DNA of 64,000 nucleotides from Lepiota brunneoincarnata. Taxonomy: Eukaryota; Basidiomycota; Agaricomycetes; Agaricales; Agaricaceae. A program made the position numbers and the translations under genes. Every line of letters starts with the position of its first letter. Position 1 is the first letter of the stretch. This document shows, piece after piece, positions 19,299-28,560 of this stretch. Below the pieces are notes generated by a model. It was not told the origin of the DNA. It ran no database searches and saw only the letters and a program-made list of their open reading frames with translations. The stretch spans positions 248,001 through 312,000 of the forward strand of contig JAEBUN010000016.1 of the NCBI GenBank assembly GCA_023014365.1, read 5' to 3'.

Positions 19299-20513
19299 TC
19301 AGTATAATCCGACAGGCTCTCCTGTAATGTTTGATTCGGCGATGGGGTCCCAGTCGAAGTATGGGTCGGGTTCTGGGGAGTCGCTTCGGTAGCTTGGTGG
19401 TCTGGGGATGGCAGGTCTTGGGTGAGGTCGATGACGATGGGTTCTCTGGAGTGAATGGTGGCGGGTGCGCCGAAGGATCGATTCAGGAAGTCGGTGGCTT
19501 CCGCTAGCAGATGTGGTGGTGGCGTTGGTGGTCAGAATGACGACGGGGGCATTTTGAATTCGGGTGCGGAGGGGTCTGGCTGAAGCGGGGCGCTGCTCGG
19601 TGTTTGCAGCAATGTGTCGAATATTGTTGTTTGTGGTTTCGCGTGTGAGGGATCGAGCTCTGCTTGGTATTCCTCGTGGGCGGCGATACAGGCCAGGTAC
19701 CATACTTGCGGGTTGATGCTGGTAAGGGTTTCTCTCGCAGTGCTTCTCGTAATGGTCTGGGGCAATCTTTCGACAATATCGACATTGGTAGCGCGGGCAT
19801 CCTGCTTTGATATGGCCGAATCGACGGCAGCAATTGCAGCGAGTTCGGGTGGTGGATAAGTGAGTGGTGGTAGTCCCGATGGGGGCGTCATTAGAAGCAG
19901 ATATAGCTTGTACAACACTTGATGGTTGGTTACTCGTATCCACCATGGGAGGGTTGGGAGGTTGGGTGGTGGTCCCGATAGGTAGGATAGGGCGGTCCTG
20001 ACTTCTGCTTCCATTGCTCGGGCTTGGGATCGGACTCTCGAACGGGAATTCGGTGAGAGCGGTTGATAGCATGGCAGAAATGGTATTGCGGTCCTGTTCC
20101 TCTGTTGCGCTAGAAAGAATAGTGGCGCATAGTTTTTCGAATTCTGTTGCTCGGTCGTGGACAAGGCGCTTGTGATACAGAAGAGCAGTAAATGTCTTCC
20201 AGCAGGTGTCGACCAGGGGTACCATCGCTGGACTGCGTTTAAGACGGGTTCCGGTAATATGAAAGGGAACTTTGTGTAAAAGGATGGATCGTATCTCGGG
20301 TTGGTTGGAGGGAAGGAAGGTATGCCGGATGATATAAGGACTGTTGGTCCTGTCTGGTTGGTCGTCAGGGGTATCGGTGGCAGGGTTAGGTTGGCTATTT
20401 CCTGTGACGCGGTTCGCCAGGGATATGATTCTTTCCCGGATGAGAAGGCGTCCATCATTGTCTGGCTCTGGGAGGTCTGGAGTGGTTGCTCGAGTGTTGG
20501 GTGGTTGGGTCAT
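19299..20513 (-). CDS. ORF3 of copy 3: post-pol protein with two zinc knuckles
   Basis: The product has 404 residues. Its ATG overlaps the last 59 nt of pol in another frame. Residues ~90-160 are helical and charged (HDRATEFEKLCATILSSATE). Residues ~240-275 hold a CX2CX4HX4C knuckle and a second, variant CX2CX6HX4C knuckle in tandem. The C-terminal third is basic, Arg/His/Pro-rich, and ends in DSPEPDPYFDWDPIAESN. There is no signal peptide or membrane helix, so it is not an envelope. A nucleic-acid chaperone or second Gag-like protein is a fair guess. A 308-codon frame overlaps it (19532-20458); the knuckles favour this frame. Confidence 0.7.
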   Translation of the reverse strand: MTQPPNTRATTPDLPEPDNDGRLLIRERIISLANRVTGNSQPNPATDTPDDQPDRTNSPYIIRHTFLPSNQPEIRSILLHKVPFHITGTRLKRSPAMVPLVDTCWKTFTALLYHKRLVHDRATEFEKLCATILSSATEEQDRNTISAMLSTALTEFPFESPIPSPSNGSRSQDRPILPIGTTTQPPNPPMVDTSNQPSSVVQAISASNDAPIGTTTTHLSTTRTRCNCCRRFGHIKAGCPRYQCRYCRKIAPDHYEKHCERNPYQHQPASMVPGLYRRPRGIPSRARSLTRETTNNNIRHIAANTEQRPASARPLRTRIQNAPVVILTTNATTTSASGSHRLPESILRRTRHHSLQRTHRHRPHPRPAIPRPPSYRSDSPEPDPYFDWDPIAESNITGEPVGLY

Positions 20514-23500
20514 TGGTGGGGTTGTCTAATTTGTGGGCCCTTTTATATTCTTCAATGACTTCTTTGGCGTTCTCCAGGTTTGCTTCTGGCTCCCAGGAAT
20601 CCTCGGTGGGAAGGTATCCTTTCCATCTGACTAGGAATTGATACTTGTTCCGGAATTTTCTGTGGCGCAGTATTGACTTGACCTCGTATTCTTCTTCTCC
20701 ATTTACAAGGTCGGGTGGTGGGGCTGTGTTGTATTCCCCATGCGTGTTGTTCTCTTCTGCAGGCATTAGGAGGCTCGCATGAAACTTGTTGTGGATCTTC
20801 CATTTGATGGGTAATTTTAGTTCATAGGTTACAGGTCCGAGTTTTCTTGTTATGGTGAAGGGACCTTCTCGGCGTTGGGCCAGTTTCTTTGAGGCGTACT
20901 GAATTGGGAGGTTGCGGTTGTCGAGCCAAACCTTCTGTCCAACTTTTAGATTGATATCTGGCCGGTTATATCTTGCAGCCATTTTTAGTCTGGCTTGTTC
21001 ATGCGCAGCTTGGGCTTCTTGGCGTATCTTGGCGAGGTATTTAAACTTCTCTCCTATTGCTGGAATGTTCGTTGGCTCCTCGGAGGTCGGAAATCCTTTG
21101 GGGCTTGATCCATAGAGGAGTTCGAATGGGGTATGTTGGTGTTCGGCATGTGTTTTCGAGTTGTGGACATATTCCAGGAGTGGGAGTGCCTTTACCCATT
21201 TGTTCGGGTTCGATGAGCAATAGATGCCAAGGTAGAGTTCTATTTCTTGATTGAATCGCTCTGTTTGTCCGTCTGTCTGGGGGTGGTAGGCGGTAGAGAG
21301 TGCTTGTTCGATTCCGAGTTGTTTGTAGAATTCTTTCATGGATTTGGCAGCAAATCTGGGGTCGCGATCACTGAGAACTTTCTCGGGAAGGCCAAATCTG
21401 GAGAATAGCCGTTTGATAAGAATTTTGGCGATCTTGTCCACGTTGGTGGTTTTCGCAGTAGGTTCTAGAATTATCCCCTTCGTAAGCTGGTCGACCACGA
21501 CCAGTATAGAATCATGGGGTCCGTCCGGGGGTAGGTCTGTGATAAGATCCATCGAGATGTTCGAGAATGGACGGGTAGAACGGGGTCCAGGGATGGGTTG
21601 AAGCGGTGGTTTTAAGGGGTGGCGATTGATCTTGTATTGTTGGCAAGCACCACATCCTTTGACGTAGTTTTTGACAAATGATCGCATCCCGGGCCAGTAG
21701 GCATATTCCTGGAGTTTTCTAGTTGTTTCTGCGATTCCAGGGTGTCCTGCGGTGGGTGAGTCGTGTACTCTTTGCAGTAAGCGGCGTCTGAGGTGTAAAT
21801 CTTGTGGTATAAATAGTTTTCCTTGAACACGTGGGTGTCCTGAGTCATCTTCTTGGGCGATGTCGGTCTGTTTCTTTTTCTTCCACAGCTCTTTTATTTC
21901 CTGTTTAGTATTTTCGTCGATAATATGGATATGTTGTGGCTGTTCTGGGGTGAAGAATTTGTCAGGGAGTGCGACAACCTGTTTGTTGTCTCTTGTCTTG
22001 GGTTCATGATCGGGTCGTCTGGAAAGGGCGTCTGCTGGTCCATTTTTCTTTCCAGGGATATGTCGGATTTCGATGTCAAATCGTTGCATGTAGGCAATCC
22101 ATCGGGCTTGTCTTCTGCTGAGGTCTTCAGGTTTTCTCCAGCGGTGAAGGTTGTCGTGATCTGACCATACAATGGTCTTGTGTGATGATCCTTCTATGTG
22201 GTGGCGCCATTCTTTGAGTGCTCGGATAATGGCAAAGAGTTCCTGTTCGGAGCAATGATAGTTGCGTTCGGCTGGTGAGAATCCTTTTGAGAAGTATGCG
22301 ACTGGGTGTTTAATTCCATTGTTGTCGCGTTGAAGTAGGACTGCTCCTGATGCAAATAGTGATGCGTCGCATTCGATTTCGAAGGGTTTGTCTCGGTCGG
22401 GGACCATTAATACCGGTTCGCTTTGGAATTTCCTCTTGAGAGTATTGAAGGCGTTCTGGCATTCTTCTGTCCATTCGAATTTCTTGGTTTTGGACATTAG
22501 GGCATTGAGAGGTTTTGCCCATATGGCGTATTGGTGTATGAATTTTCGATAGAAGTTGCAAAATCCTATGAATTTTCGTACGTCGCGTGGGGTAGTTGGT
22601 GTTGGCCATTCAGCGATGCCTTTGAGCTTTGCTGGGTCCATCGAAACTGAGTCGGGAGTGATAATAACTCCTAGATATTCGAGTCGTTGTCGTTCGAATT
22701 CGCATTTCTCGGTTTTGAGATATAGATCGTTGTCCTTGAGTATCTTGAGTACTTCTCTTGTGAGGCGTCGGAGTTCTTGTTTTGTTTTTGCGTGAATGAG
22801 GATGTCGTCCATGTAAACGATTACTCCTCCATTGTCGATGAGTTTTCGAAATAATGAGTCCATCATGGTTTGGAATGTTGCTGGGGAGTTACACATTCCA
22901 AAGAACATGACCGTGGGTTCAAATAATCCTCGGGGTGTCCTGAAGGCTCCTTTCCATTCATCTCCTTTGCGTATGCGGATGTTGTTGTATCCTGCTCGTA
23001 CGTCGAGTTTGGTAAAGTATTTTGATCCTCGGAGTTTGTCGAGAATATGAGAGATGAGGGGGAGGTTGTATGCATTTTTGACGGTATGCTCGTTGAGGTA
23101 CCTGTAGTCTTGACAGGGGCATAGTTTTCCGTCTTTCTTTCCTACGAAGAAGAAGGGTGATGCCATTGGCGATTCGGATGGTCGAATGTATCCCTTTTGA
23201 AGATTTTCTTCTAGGAACGTGTCGAGTTCCTTTTCTTCATTGAGGGAGAGTCGGTAGGACTTCATGGCGATCGGTTTGAATGATTCCTTGAGTTCAATTT
23301 TGTGATCCCATGGTCGTTGTGGGGGGAATCGTTCGGCTTGTTTCTTGCTAAATACTGGGAGGTATTCGTGGAATTCCGTGGGTACGACTTTTCTTGGGTC
23401 GTCGTTTTTCTTTTCTCCGTGTTGTACGGCGAGGAATTGTGATGCGGAGGCTTTGAAGTTGATTTCTTCGAAGCTTGTGGGCTCTAGTGTGGAGATGTGG

Positions 23501-23889
23501 TTGAGTTGGTCGTTGTAGATCCAATCGGGTTCCATGGATTGGATGAGTTCTCGGAATATAGTGTTGTCCCAACATTCGTTTCTCCAGCGTAGTTGCTTGG
23601 CATCCCAGTCGATGTCTGGGTTGTGTTCTGCAAGCCAAGGGAATCCAAGGATGAGTCTTGGGCTTCCGAGGGAGACTACTTTTGGTTTGATCTCCATATT
23701 CTTCCCGTTAACCGTTAGGTTGAGGGTCGTGTAGTGGGTGGCTGTTCCATTTTCGTTAACAGATCCATCGGCATTTTGTACTTCGATGGGTCGATCGAGG
23801 GGTGTTGTTTTGAATGAATGTTGTTTGACCATTCCGGGGTCAATGAAGTTTCCTGCTGCTCCTGAGTCGAGTAGGGCGAGTAGTTCCAC
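20455..23889 (-). CDS. Pol polyprotein of copy 3 (PR-RT-RH-IN-chromodomain), intact
   Basis: There are 1144 residues from the first listed codon (GTG); the frame is open further upstream to the gag stop, so it is probably made by frameshifting. Protease D8 (LLDSGAAG). RT has D296 (TKLDVRAGY) and Y359-MDD. RNase H has D508 (EIECDAS) and D577/D579 (WSDHDN). Integrase has a zinc region (H709, H716, C746, C749), then D781, D841 and E877 with 35 residues between the last two. The GPF module is near 1009 and the chromodomain is ~1068-1117 (FLVRWKGYLPTEDSWEPE). The chromodomain assigns it to the chromoviruses, whose integrases target marked chromatin. There is no internal stop. Confidence 0.95.
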   Translation of the reverse strand: MELLALLDSGAAGNFIDPGMVKQHSFKTTPLDRPIEVQNADGSVNENGTATHYTTLNLTVNGKNMEIKPKVVSLGSPRLILGFPWLAEHNPDIDWDAKQLRWRNECWDNTIFRELIQSMEPDWIYNDQLNHISTLEPTSFEEINFKASASQFLAVQHGEKKNDDPRKVVPTEFHEYLPVFSKKQAERFPPQRPWDHKIELKESFKPIAMKSYRLSLNEEKELDTFLEENLQKGYIRPSESPMASPFFFVGKKDGKLCPCQDYRYLNEHTVKNAYNLPLISHILDKLRGSKYFTKLDVRAGYNNIRIRKGDEWKGAFRTPRGLFEPTVMFFGMCNSPATFQTMMDSLFRKLIDNGGVIVYMDDILIHAKTKQELRRLTREVLKILKDNDLYLKTEKCEFERQRLEYLGVIITPDSVSMDPAKLKGIAEWPTPTTPRDVRKFIGFCNFYRKFIHQYAIWAKPLNALMSKTKKFEWTEECQNAFNTLKRKFQSEPVLMVPDRDKPFEIECDASLFASGAVLLQRDNNGIKHPVAYFSKGFSPAERNYHCSEQELFAIIRALKEWRHHIEGSSHKTIVWSDHDNLHRWRKPEDLSRRQARWIAYMQRFDIEIRHIPGKKNGPADALSRRPDHEPKTRDNKQVVALPDKFFTPEQPQHIHIIDENTKQEIKELWKKKKQTDIAQEDDSGHPRVQGKLFIPQDLHLRRRLLQRVHDSPTAGHPGIAETTRKLQEYAYWPGMRSFVKNYVKGCGACQQYKINRHPLKPPLQPIPGPRSTRPFSNISMDLITDLPPDGPHDSILVVVDQLTKGIILEPTAKTTNVDKIAKILIKRLFSRFGLPEKVLSDRDPRFAAKSMKEFYKQLGIEQALSTAYHPQTDGQTERFNQEIELYLGIYCSSNPNKWVKALPLLEYVHNSKTHAEHQHTPFELLYGSSPKGFPTSEEPTNIPAIGEKFKYLAKIRQEAQAAHEQARLKMAARYNRPDINLKVGQKVWLDNRNLPIQYASKKLAQRREGPFTITRKLGPVTYELKLPIKWKIHNKFHASLLMPAEENNTHGEYNTAPPPDLVNGEEEYEVKSILRHRKFRNKYQFLVRWKGYLPTEDSWEPEANLENAKEVIEEYKRAHKLDNPTNDPTTQHSSNHSRPPRARQ

Positions 23890-24050
23890 GCTTTCGGGTC
23901 CTTCCTTAGTGAATTTGTGTTTTCGGATTCGACAGGGTAGATGTATTATGCGTGCTGACGATTCCTGTAACTTTACAACATTAATATCATTTTGTGAATA
24001 GGAAAGGGAAGGAGGTCTTCGTGGAGGGCTAGACGTGGTGGCTAGTCTCC

Positions 24051-25175
24051 TTAGGCAAAATCCTTAACCAGAGGGGCATCTGGGTGGTTGGATTCATTTG
24101 CAAAATGTTTGTAGATGTCCTCGACTTCTTCGTCGGTTGCATCTTCTAGTATGTTGTATAGCGAGTTCTTTTTCCTGTAGCTTGCTTGTCTTCTTCTGGA
24201 TATCGCATTTGACCGGTTTCTGGCATCCAAATTGCGGGGTAATTCGGATCGGCGATATATTGTCTTCTTGGTGGGGCATTCGCGGGCGAAGTGTCCAGTC
24301 TTGCGGCAGTTGAAGCATCTCTTTTCTTTGAGATCCTTTCTTTGGGCGTCCGTGAGGATTGCATTGAGGGCTTCGTGGGTGCGTTCTTGTACCAACTGGT
24401 GGAGTCTGTCTTCTTCGGTCTCCTCGTCTTCATCAGCTTCCTCGGCCAGTAGATCTGGCTCGTCCTCAAAGTCAAGGTTGTAGACTGCTTCGGCGAGTTG
24501 GTCAATATCCATTGCGTTAGGGTCTGTTGCTTGATAGGGCAGTGGGACACGGCGTGTAAAAGCATTTCTTTTCCCTTTAAATGGGCAAGTGCGCGAAGTC
24601 GTTGAAAACGAGGGAGTTCCTCGAGTTTGCATATAGTCGCGTTGAGTTTGTAGTATTTGATATGCTGTTCGAGCTTGCTTGAACCAGTCGCTGAGTTTGT
24701 TTCCTGGATTGAGGCTAATTGTTTTGATTGCGACGGGGCGATCCAGCCCGTTCTTGAAATAGTTGACCGCCGCCACTCCATCTCCAAGGTCGGCCTGATA
24801 GGCAAGTATCTGGAACTGGGATATGTAATCATCGATATATCGTCCATTCTGTTTGAGGTGGCGGATTCTGTCCATTGCATCGGCGGGGACATTGTTTGGG
24901 GCGAAGGATGTATCGAGTCCTTCGAGAAATTTCTTCCATGTCGGAAGGGTCTGGCTTCCATCAAGTTCTTTGTTTGATTCCAAGAATGCTCCTCTCCATG
25001 TTGCGGCGGGGCCGGTGGACATGTATGAAAGGGCAAATTGTATCTTGGTCTTGTCATCGGAAAAGGCTCCTGGCTTTGCATCGATGTATAGTTGTACTGC
25101 ATCCTTCCAGAGGCGGAAATAGTCGGTCTCTCCATTAAAGGTTGGGGGTGTATTGATTTTTGCGGAGGAGGCCAT
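24051..25175 (-). CDS. Gag polyprotein of copy 3
   Basis: The protein has 374 residues and is almost identical to the copy 2 Gag (for example STTSRTCPF for PTTSRTRPF and EERTHEAL-type changes). It has a capsid core, an acidic linker (EDEPDLLAEEADEDEETEED) and one CCHC knuckle (CFNCRKTGHFAREC). It ends GATTTTGCCTAA, with pol open in -1. It forms the particle that packages element RNA. Confidence 0.92.
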   Translation of the reverse strand: MASSAKINTPPTFNGETDYFRLWKDAVQLYIDAKPGAFSDDKTKIQFALSYMSTGPAATWRGAFLESNKELDGSQTLPTWKKFLEGLDTSFAPNNVPADAMDRIRHLKQNGRYIDDYISQFQILAYQADLGDGVAAVNYFKNGLDRPVAIKTISLNPGNKLSDWFKQARTAYQILQTQRDYMQTRGTPSFSTTSRTCPFKGKRNAFTRRVPLPYQATDPNAMDIDQLAEAVYNLDFEDEPDLLAEEADEDEETEEDRLHQLVQERTHEALNAILTDAQRKDLKEKRCFNCRKTGHFARECPTKKTIYRRSELPRNLDARNRSNAISRRRQASYRKKNSLYNILEDATDEEVEDIYKHFANESNHPDAPLVKDFA

Positions 25176-25912
25176 ATTGTTAATGTCAGAGGTTGTGGAT
25201 TCCTCGTCGGAAGTGTGAATAGACCCGGTAGTGGGGCTAACTTCGGATGGTTCGGATTGTACAGGGGAACTGGATCGAGGTGGTGAGTGTACCGGCGATC
25301 CAAGTGGTGATGTGAGGGGTGAGAATGTTCTTGGGGGTTTCTGTTGCGAAGTGTTGTCGCTAGTTCTTGTACTTGTTGAGGGTTGAGGACCGGAGGATGG
25401 GGTAGATGTTCTATGAATCGGCTCCCCGAGCTTTGAGCGGGTAGAGGTGGCAGTTCTTTCAGGTGGTGGTTGTTTAGGTAGGGATTGAAGAACTGATGCT
25501 GGGGGTGCTGGGTATCCTGGGTCTTCTGTTCGACGTTGAACTCTCTCGGTAGGTTGTGTAGGGTACGGTGCGGAACCAGAGGGTGAACGAGTGAGGGGTA
25601 TAGGTTTTGTTTTCTTTTTAGGGTCCGTGGTGGAGGGGGTGTGAAGTCGGGTTTGGAGTCAGTTGTCGACCAGTCAGAACTGTTGGATTCTTCGTAGTCG
25701 GTGGCAAGGGGGTCGTTTCGGTTTGTAGACAGGGTGAAGAGGGAAGAAGTCGAAGGTGAAGGTGAGGGTGAATAAACAACGCTTGCGGGTGCGTTATCCC
25801 AATCGACGCTTGAAGGTGTGGATGACCTGTATACAACGCTTACGGGTGCGTTATCCCAATCAACACTTAAAGGTGTGGATGACCTATCAACACTTTCGGT
25901 GCGTCTGACCAA
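25176..25912 (-). CDS. Possible N-terminal Gag extension or leader ORF of copy 3
   Basis: A frame from ATG 25912 encodes two tandem 19-residue repeats (STPLSVDWDNAPVSVVYR-like), then Ser/Pro-rich sequence and an acidic stretch (YEESNSSDWSTTDS). It stays open across gag in another register down to 24146. After an A-rich run (AAAAAGAAAACAAAA, near 25610) the Gag frame is also open, with similar Pro/Ser/Thr-rich content. A frame change there would give an extended Gag. The product and start are uncertain. Confidence 0.4.
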
Positions 25913-26088
25913 GGGTGCAGAGGGTATGGTGGCCTGCTCTACGGGGGTGTATCACCAGACAGCGACAAGGTGTGTCGTCAGATACGGTTGGCACTCGGAT
26001 AGCGATAAAGCATATCGTCTGCCGGTGTGGAAGGGTAGCGACAAGGCGTACCAATACCACGGGGTGTACGATGGAGGTTGTCCAAAGG

Positions 26089-26100
26089 AAGCTTTAGTCT
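26089..26100 (-). promoter_or_regulatory. Self-primer binding site of copy 3
   Basis: AGACTAAAGCTT on the minus strand lies 2 nt inside LTR D. It is exactly complementary to AAGCTTTAGTCT at 26272-26283 of LTR D. The fourth base differs from copy 2 and the partner differs in step. Confidence 0.7.
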
Positions 26101-26102
26101 AA

Positions 26103-26800
26103 TGTTATGATCCGTGCTCCTTCTGTATCCGAGGATAACTGGAGACGGCCTTCAATCACTCTACAAGGTGTCTGAGATGGTTGGCCTTATAGAGCTTAGT
26201 GGATCGTGCTCAATGAGATAACGAGGGAAGACGCCAAGTTAAGGCAGAGAGGTAAACGACCGCTGTTAACAAGACTAAAGCTTAGGGCTTTAATCTCTAC
26301 TTGTACAGGCCTTATATACCTATGAGGTGCTATATACTCGTTATAGGTTACTTGGCTGTTCTACTGGTCGTCCGCAGTCCTGACCATGATGCACATCCTG
26401 GCTGATGGCATCCTAGTGTTATTTATATTACAATGAGTCAGTATTCTTGCTACTGCTGTGCGATGTTCCATCGCTTTCCTCTGACTCATAATCTTCTTCT
26501 CCCGATTGTATCTCCATGGAGTCCTCTCCGTTCTCGCTCTCCATTCTCTCGGTGCTTCCATCCATATCAGAGGTTGGGTCGGTTGATCCATGGTTATCTT
26601 CCTCGTCCTCGGGGTATTCCAATATATCCTCCAAGGTTATCTCCATTCCTGCTTCTCTCGCCAGGTCCTGCATGGCGGTGTAATATTCCCCTTCCTCGTC
26701 TTTGTATTCTTGTGCCCATAATTGGTCTGTAGTCTCCTGTACCCATCTTGTGAAGTCGAACAATAGTTCTTGTTCCTCCCGGTCTGGACTGTTCATAACA
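26103..26800 (-). repeat. LTR D (5' LTR of copy 3)
   Basis: The repeat is 698 bp. It carries the U3 acidic ORF (26428-26796) with private changes (QLWAQEYKDEE). TATA and the predicted RNA start are as in the other copies. On its right side it is followed by CAGTT (26801-26805), the duplication shared with 16211-16215. Confidence 0.95.
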
Positions 26801-26805
26801 CAGTT
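26801..26805 (+). repeat. Target-site duplication CAGTT / AACTG
   Basis: CAGTT right of LTR D pairs with AACTG (its reverse complement) right of LTR B at 16211-16215. Confidence 0.85.
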
Positions 26806-27435
26806 GGCCTTGCAGAGCTTAGTGGATTGTGCTCAATGAGATAATGAGGGAACATGCCAAGTTAAGGCAGAGAGGGTTAACGACCACTGTTAACAAGATT
26901 AAAGCTTGAGGCTTTAATCTCTACTTGTACAGGCCTTATATACCTATGAGATACTATATACTTGTTATAGGTTGTTGGGCTGTTCTACTTGTCCTGCGCA
27001 GTCTTGACCATGATGCGCATCCTAGCTGATGGCATCCTACTGTTATTTATATATTACAATGAGTCAGTGTCCTCGTTCTCCATTCCACTGTTGTGCAATG
27101 TTCCATCGCTTTCTTCTGACTCATAGTTTCCTTCTCCCAATTCTATCTCCATGGATTCTCCTCCATTCTTGCTCTCCATTCTCTCAGTGCTCCCATCCGT
27201 ATCAGAGGTTGGATCAGTTGATCCATGGCTATCTTCTTTGTCCTCGGGGTATTCCAGAATATCCTCCAGAGTTATCTCCATTCCTGCTTCTCTTGCCAAG
27301 TCCTGCATGGCATTGTAATATTCCCCTTCTTCATCTTCATATTCCTGTGCTCACAACTGGTCTGTGGTCTCCTGTACCCATCTTGTAAAGTCGAATAATT
27401 GTTCTTGTTCCTCTCAATCTGGACTGTTCATAACA
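26801..27435 (-). repeat. Old solo LTR E, main piece
   Basis: This divergent LTR of the chromovirus family is truncated at the chromovirus insertion point and completed by 16211-16290; together they make about 710 bp. Its U3 ORF is disrupted at two Arg codons that became TGA (GACCGG to GATTGA; ACGGGC to GTGAGC). It otherwise keeps frame, including an in-frame insertion near the end. CATCT (27436-27440) follows. Confidence 0.9.
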
Positions 27436-27440
27436 CATCT

Positions 27441-28199
27441 TGTCATCACAGAAACTTGCCTATGTGCAGAATCCATCCCTGCATCATATTTTCATTTAGG
27501 TATTTAAGTAGCACATTTGTACTTAGATACATACCTCAGCTCCTAACAATGAGGATGTCTCCACTGCCACAAGACCTCCAAAAGGCTACAGTGTAACATG
27601 CCTGTAAGTTTCTTTCCCTCAGTTTCACTCTCTCAGTCTCTCTCTCTCTCACTCTTTCTAAAGTCTCTCACTCAACTGGAGTTGTACTTGTACCCTGTTT
27701 CATATGGTCAAGAAGACAAGCCCATGGTTGTTTTGTCAACCACACCTCACCCTTATGATTGTCTTGGAGGATGATTCTCTTCTACACTTGAATTGTGACC
27801 ATTGATTCTGGCCCTCTGTAACTTGACTATTTATCTATTGATGCCCAAAGATCCACAAGCTACTCAATCAATTTGACCTATATCAACACTTTGAGCCTAT
27901 ACTGTTTCCTTAGTGGAGACTTATCAGTAGAGAAAAGCATGGACAGTGACCACACATGTTTGCACCTTCTGGCTGGAAAGATGTTTCACTCAAAGTTGGT
28001 CCTTGGCTTATATAATCTATTTGGACCTAGGCCTAGTAGTAATAGCAAATGGTCCACAATTGGTTGGAGTGAGTCATTCATTCCTGAACATAAACATATG
28101 ACAGTTCTCTTATCTCAATTGCAACCCTGTGAATATGGCAGATTCAACTTACTGCAAAAAAATTCACCAGACCCAACATTGAGGCTAGGTTAGGGATAA
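27441..28199. other. Continuation of the old Gypsy LTR and anonymous AT-rich DNA
   Basis: A TATTTAAG-like TATA (~27500) and a possible LTR end (CTCCTAACA, ~27540-27548) follow the E insertion point. Further right are CTCTCTCTC microsatellite sequence (~27625-27655) and no recognisable gene. Confidence 0.35.
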
Positions 28200-28560
28200 G
28201 GTTGCATACATATGTTGTTTTGGTAATGGCAACCTGAATTGGAGGGATTTTGATCTCATTATGAGTTTAGTGCATAATTTGTTTCATGAGCTATGATATC
28301 TACTGAATATCTGTCAGCTGCTGCTGTGGTCAAATGTATTTCTTACCATGGCCCCTCTGCACCCTAAATTGATGGCTCAGGTCTTTCTTGAGCACCTGCA
28401 ATCCCATTCACCTTCAGCCCCAACTACAGTTTTCCAAGTAGGCTCTGGATGTATCATTTATTTTGAGCTTGAGCTGGATTGGAGTGACTTTATGTTTTTA
28501 CCTTACTCTGAATTTGAGCAGTGCTTCTAGCTCTGTCATTGCACCAAATCCATGTGCAAT
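28200..28560 (+). pseudogene. CpG-depleted duplicate of the 33.5-kb sequence
   Basis: It aligns with 33484-33870 over its length: GGGATTTTGATCTC, CCATGGCCCCTCTG, GGATTGGA and TTTTACCTTAC in both. Where the 33.5-kb copy has CG, this one mostly has TG or CA (for example CCACGG to CCATGG). It lacks an intact frame. The function of the parent is unknown; it follows a NACHT relic. Confidence 0.7.

Larger units (their letters stand above)
18559..26800 (-). mobile_element. Chromovirus (Ty3/Gypsy) copy 3, minus orientation, frames intact
   Basis: The element is 8242 bp with 698-bp LTRs at both ends (18559-19256 and 26103-26800), intact gag, intact 1144-codon pol, ORF3 and ORF4. Pol motifs (YMDD, DD35E integrase, chromodomain) are all present, so it could be autonomous. 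Its flanks are GAAGG and CAGTT, which do not match each other. Each matches a flank of copy 2. Confidence 0.95.

Noticed and set aside
7957..26800. CRISPR-like or prokaryotic island explanation for the large inverted arrangement
   Set aside because: All parts are eukaryotic LTR elements with TATA boxes and 5-bp duplications; no spacer arrays or bacterial genes are present.
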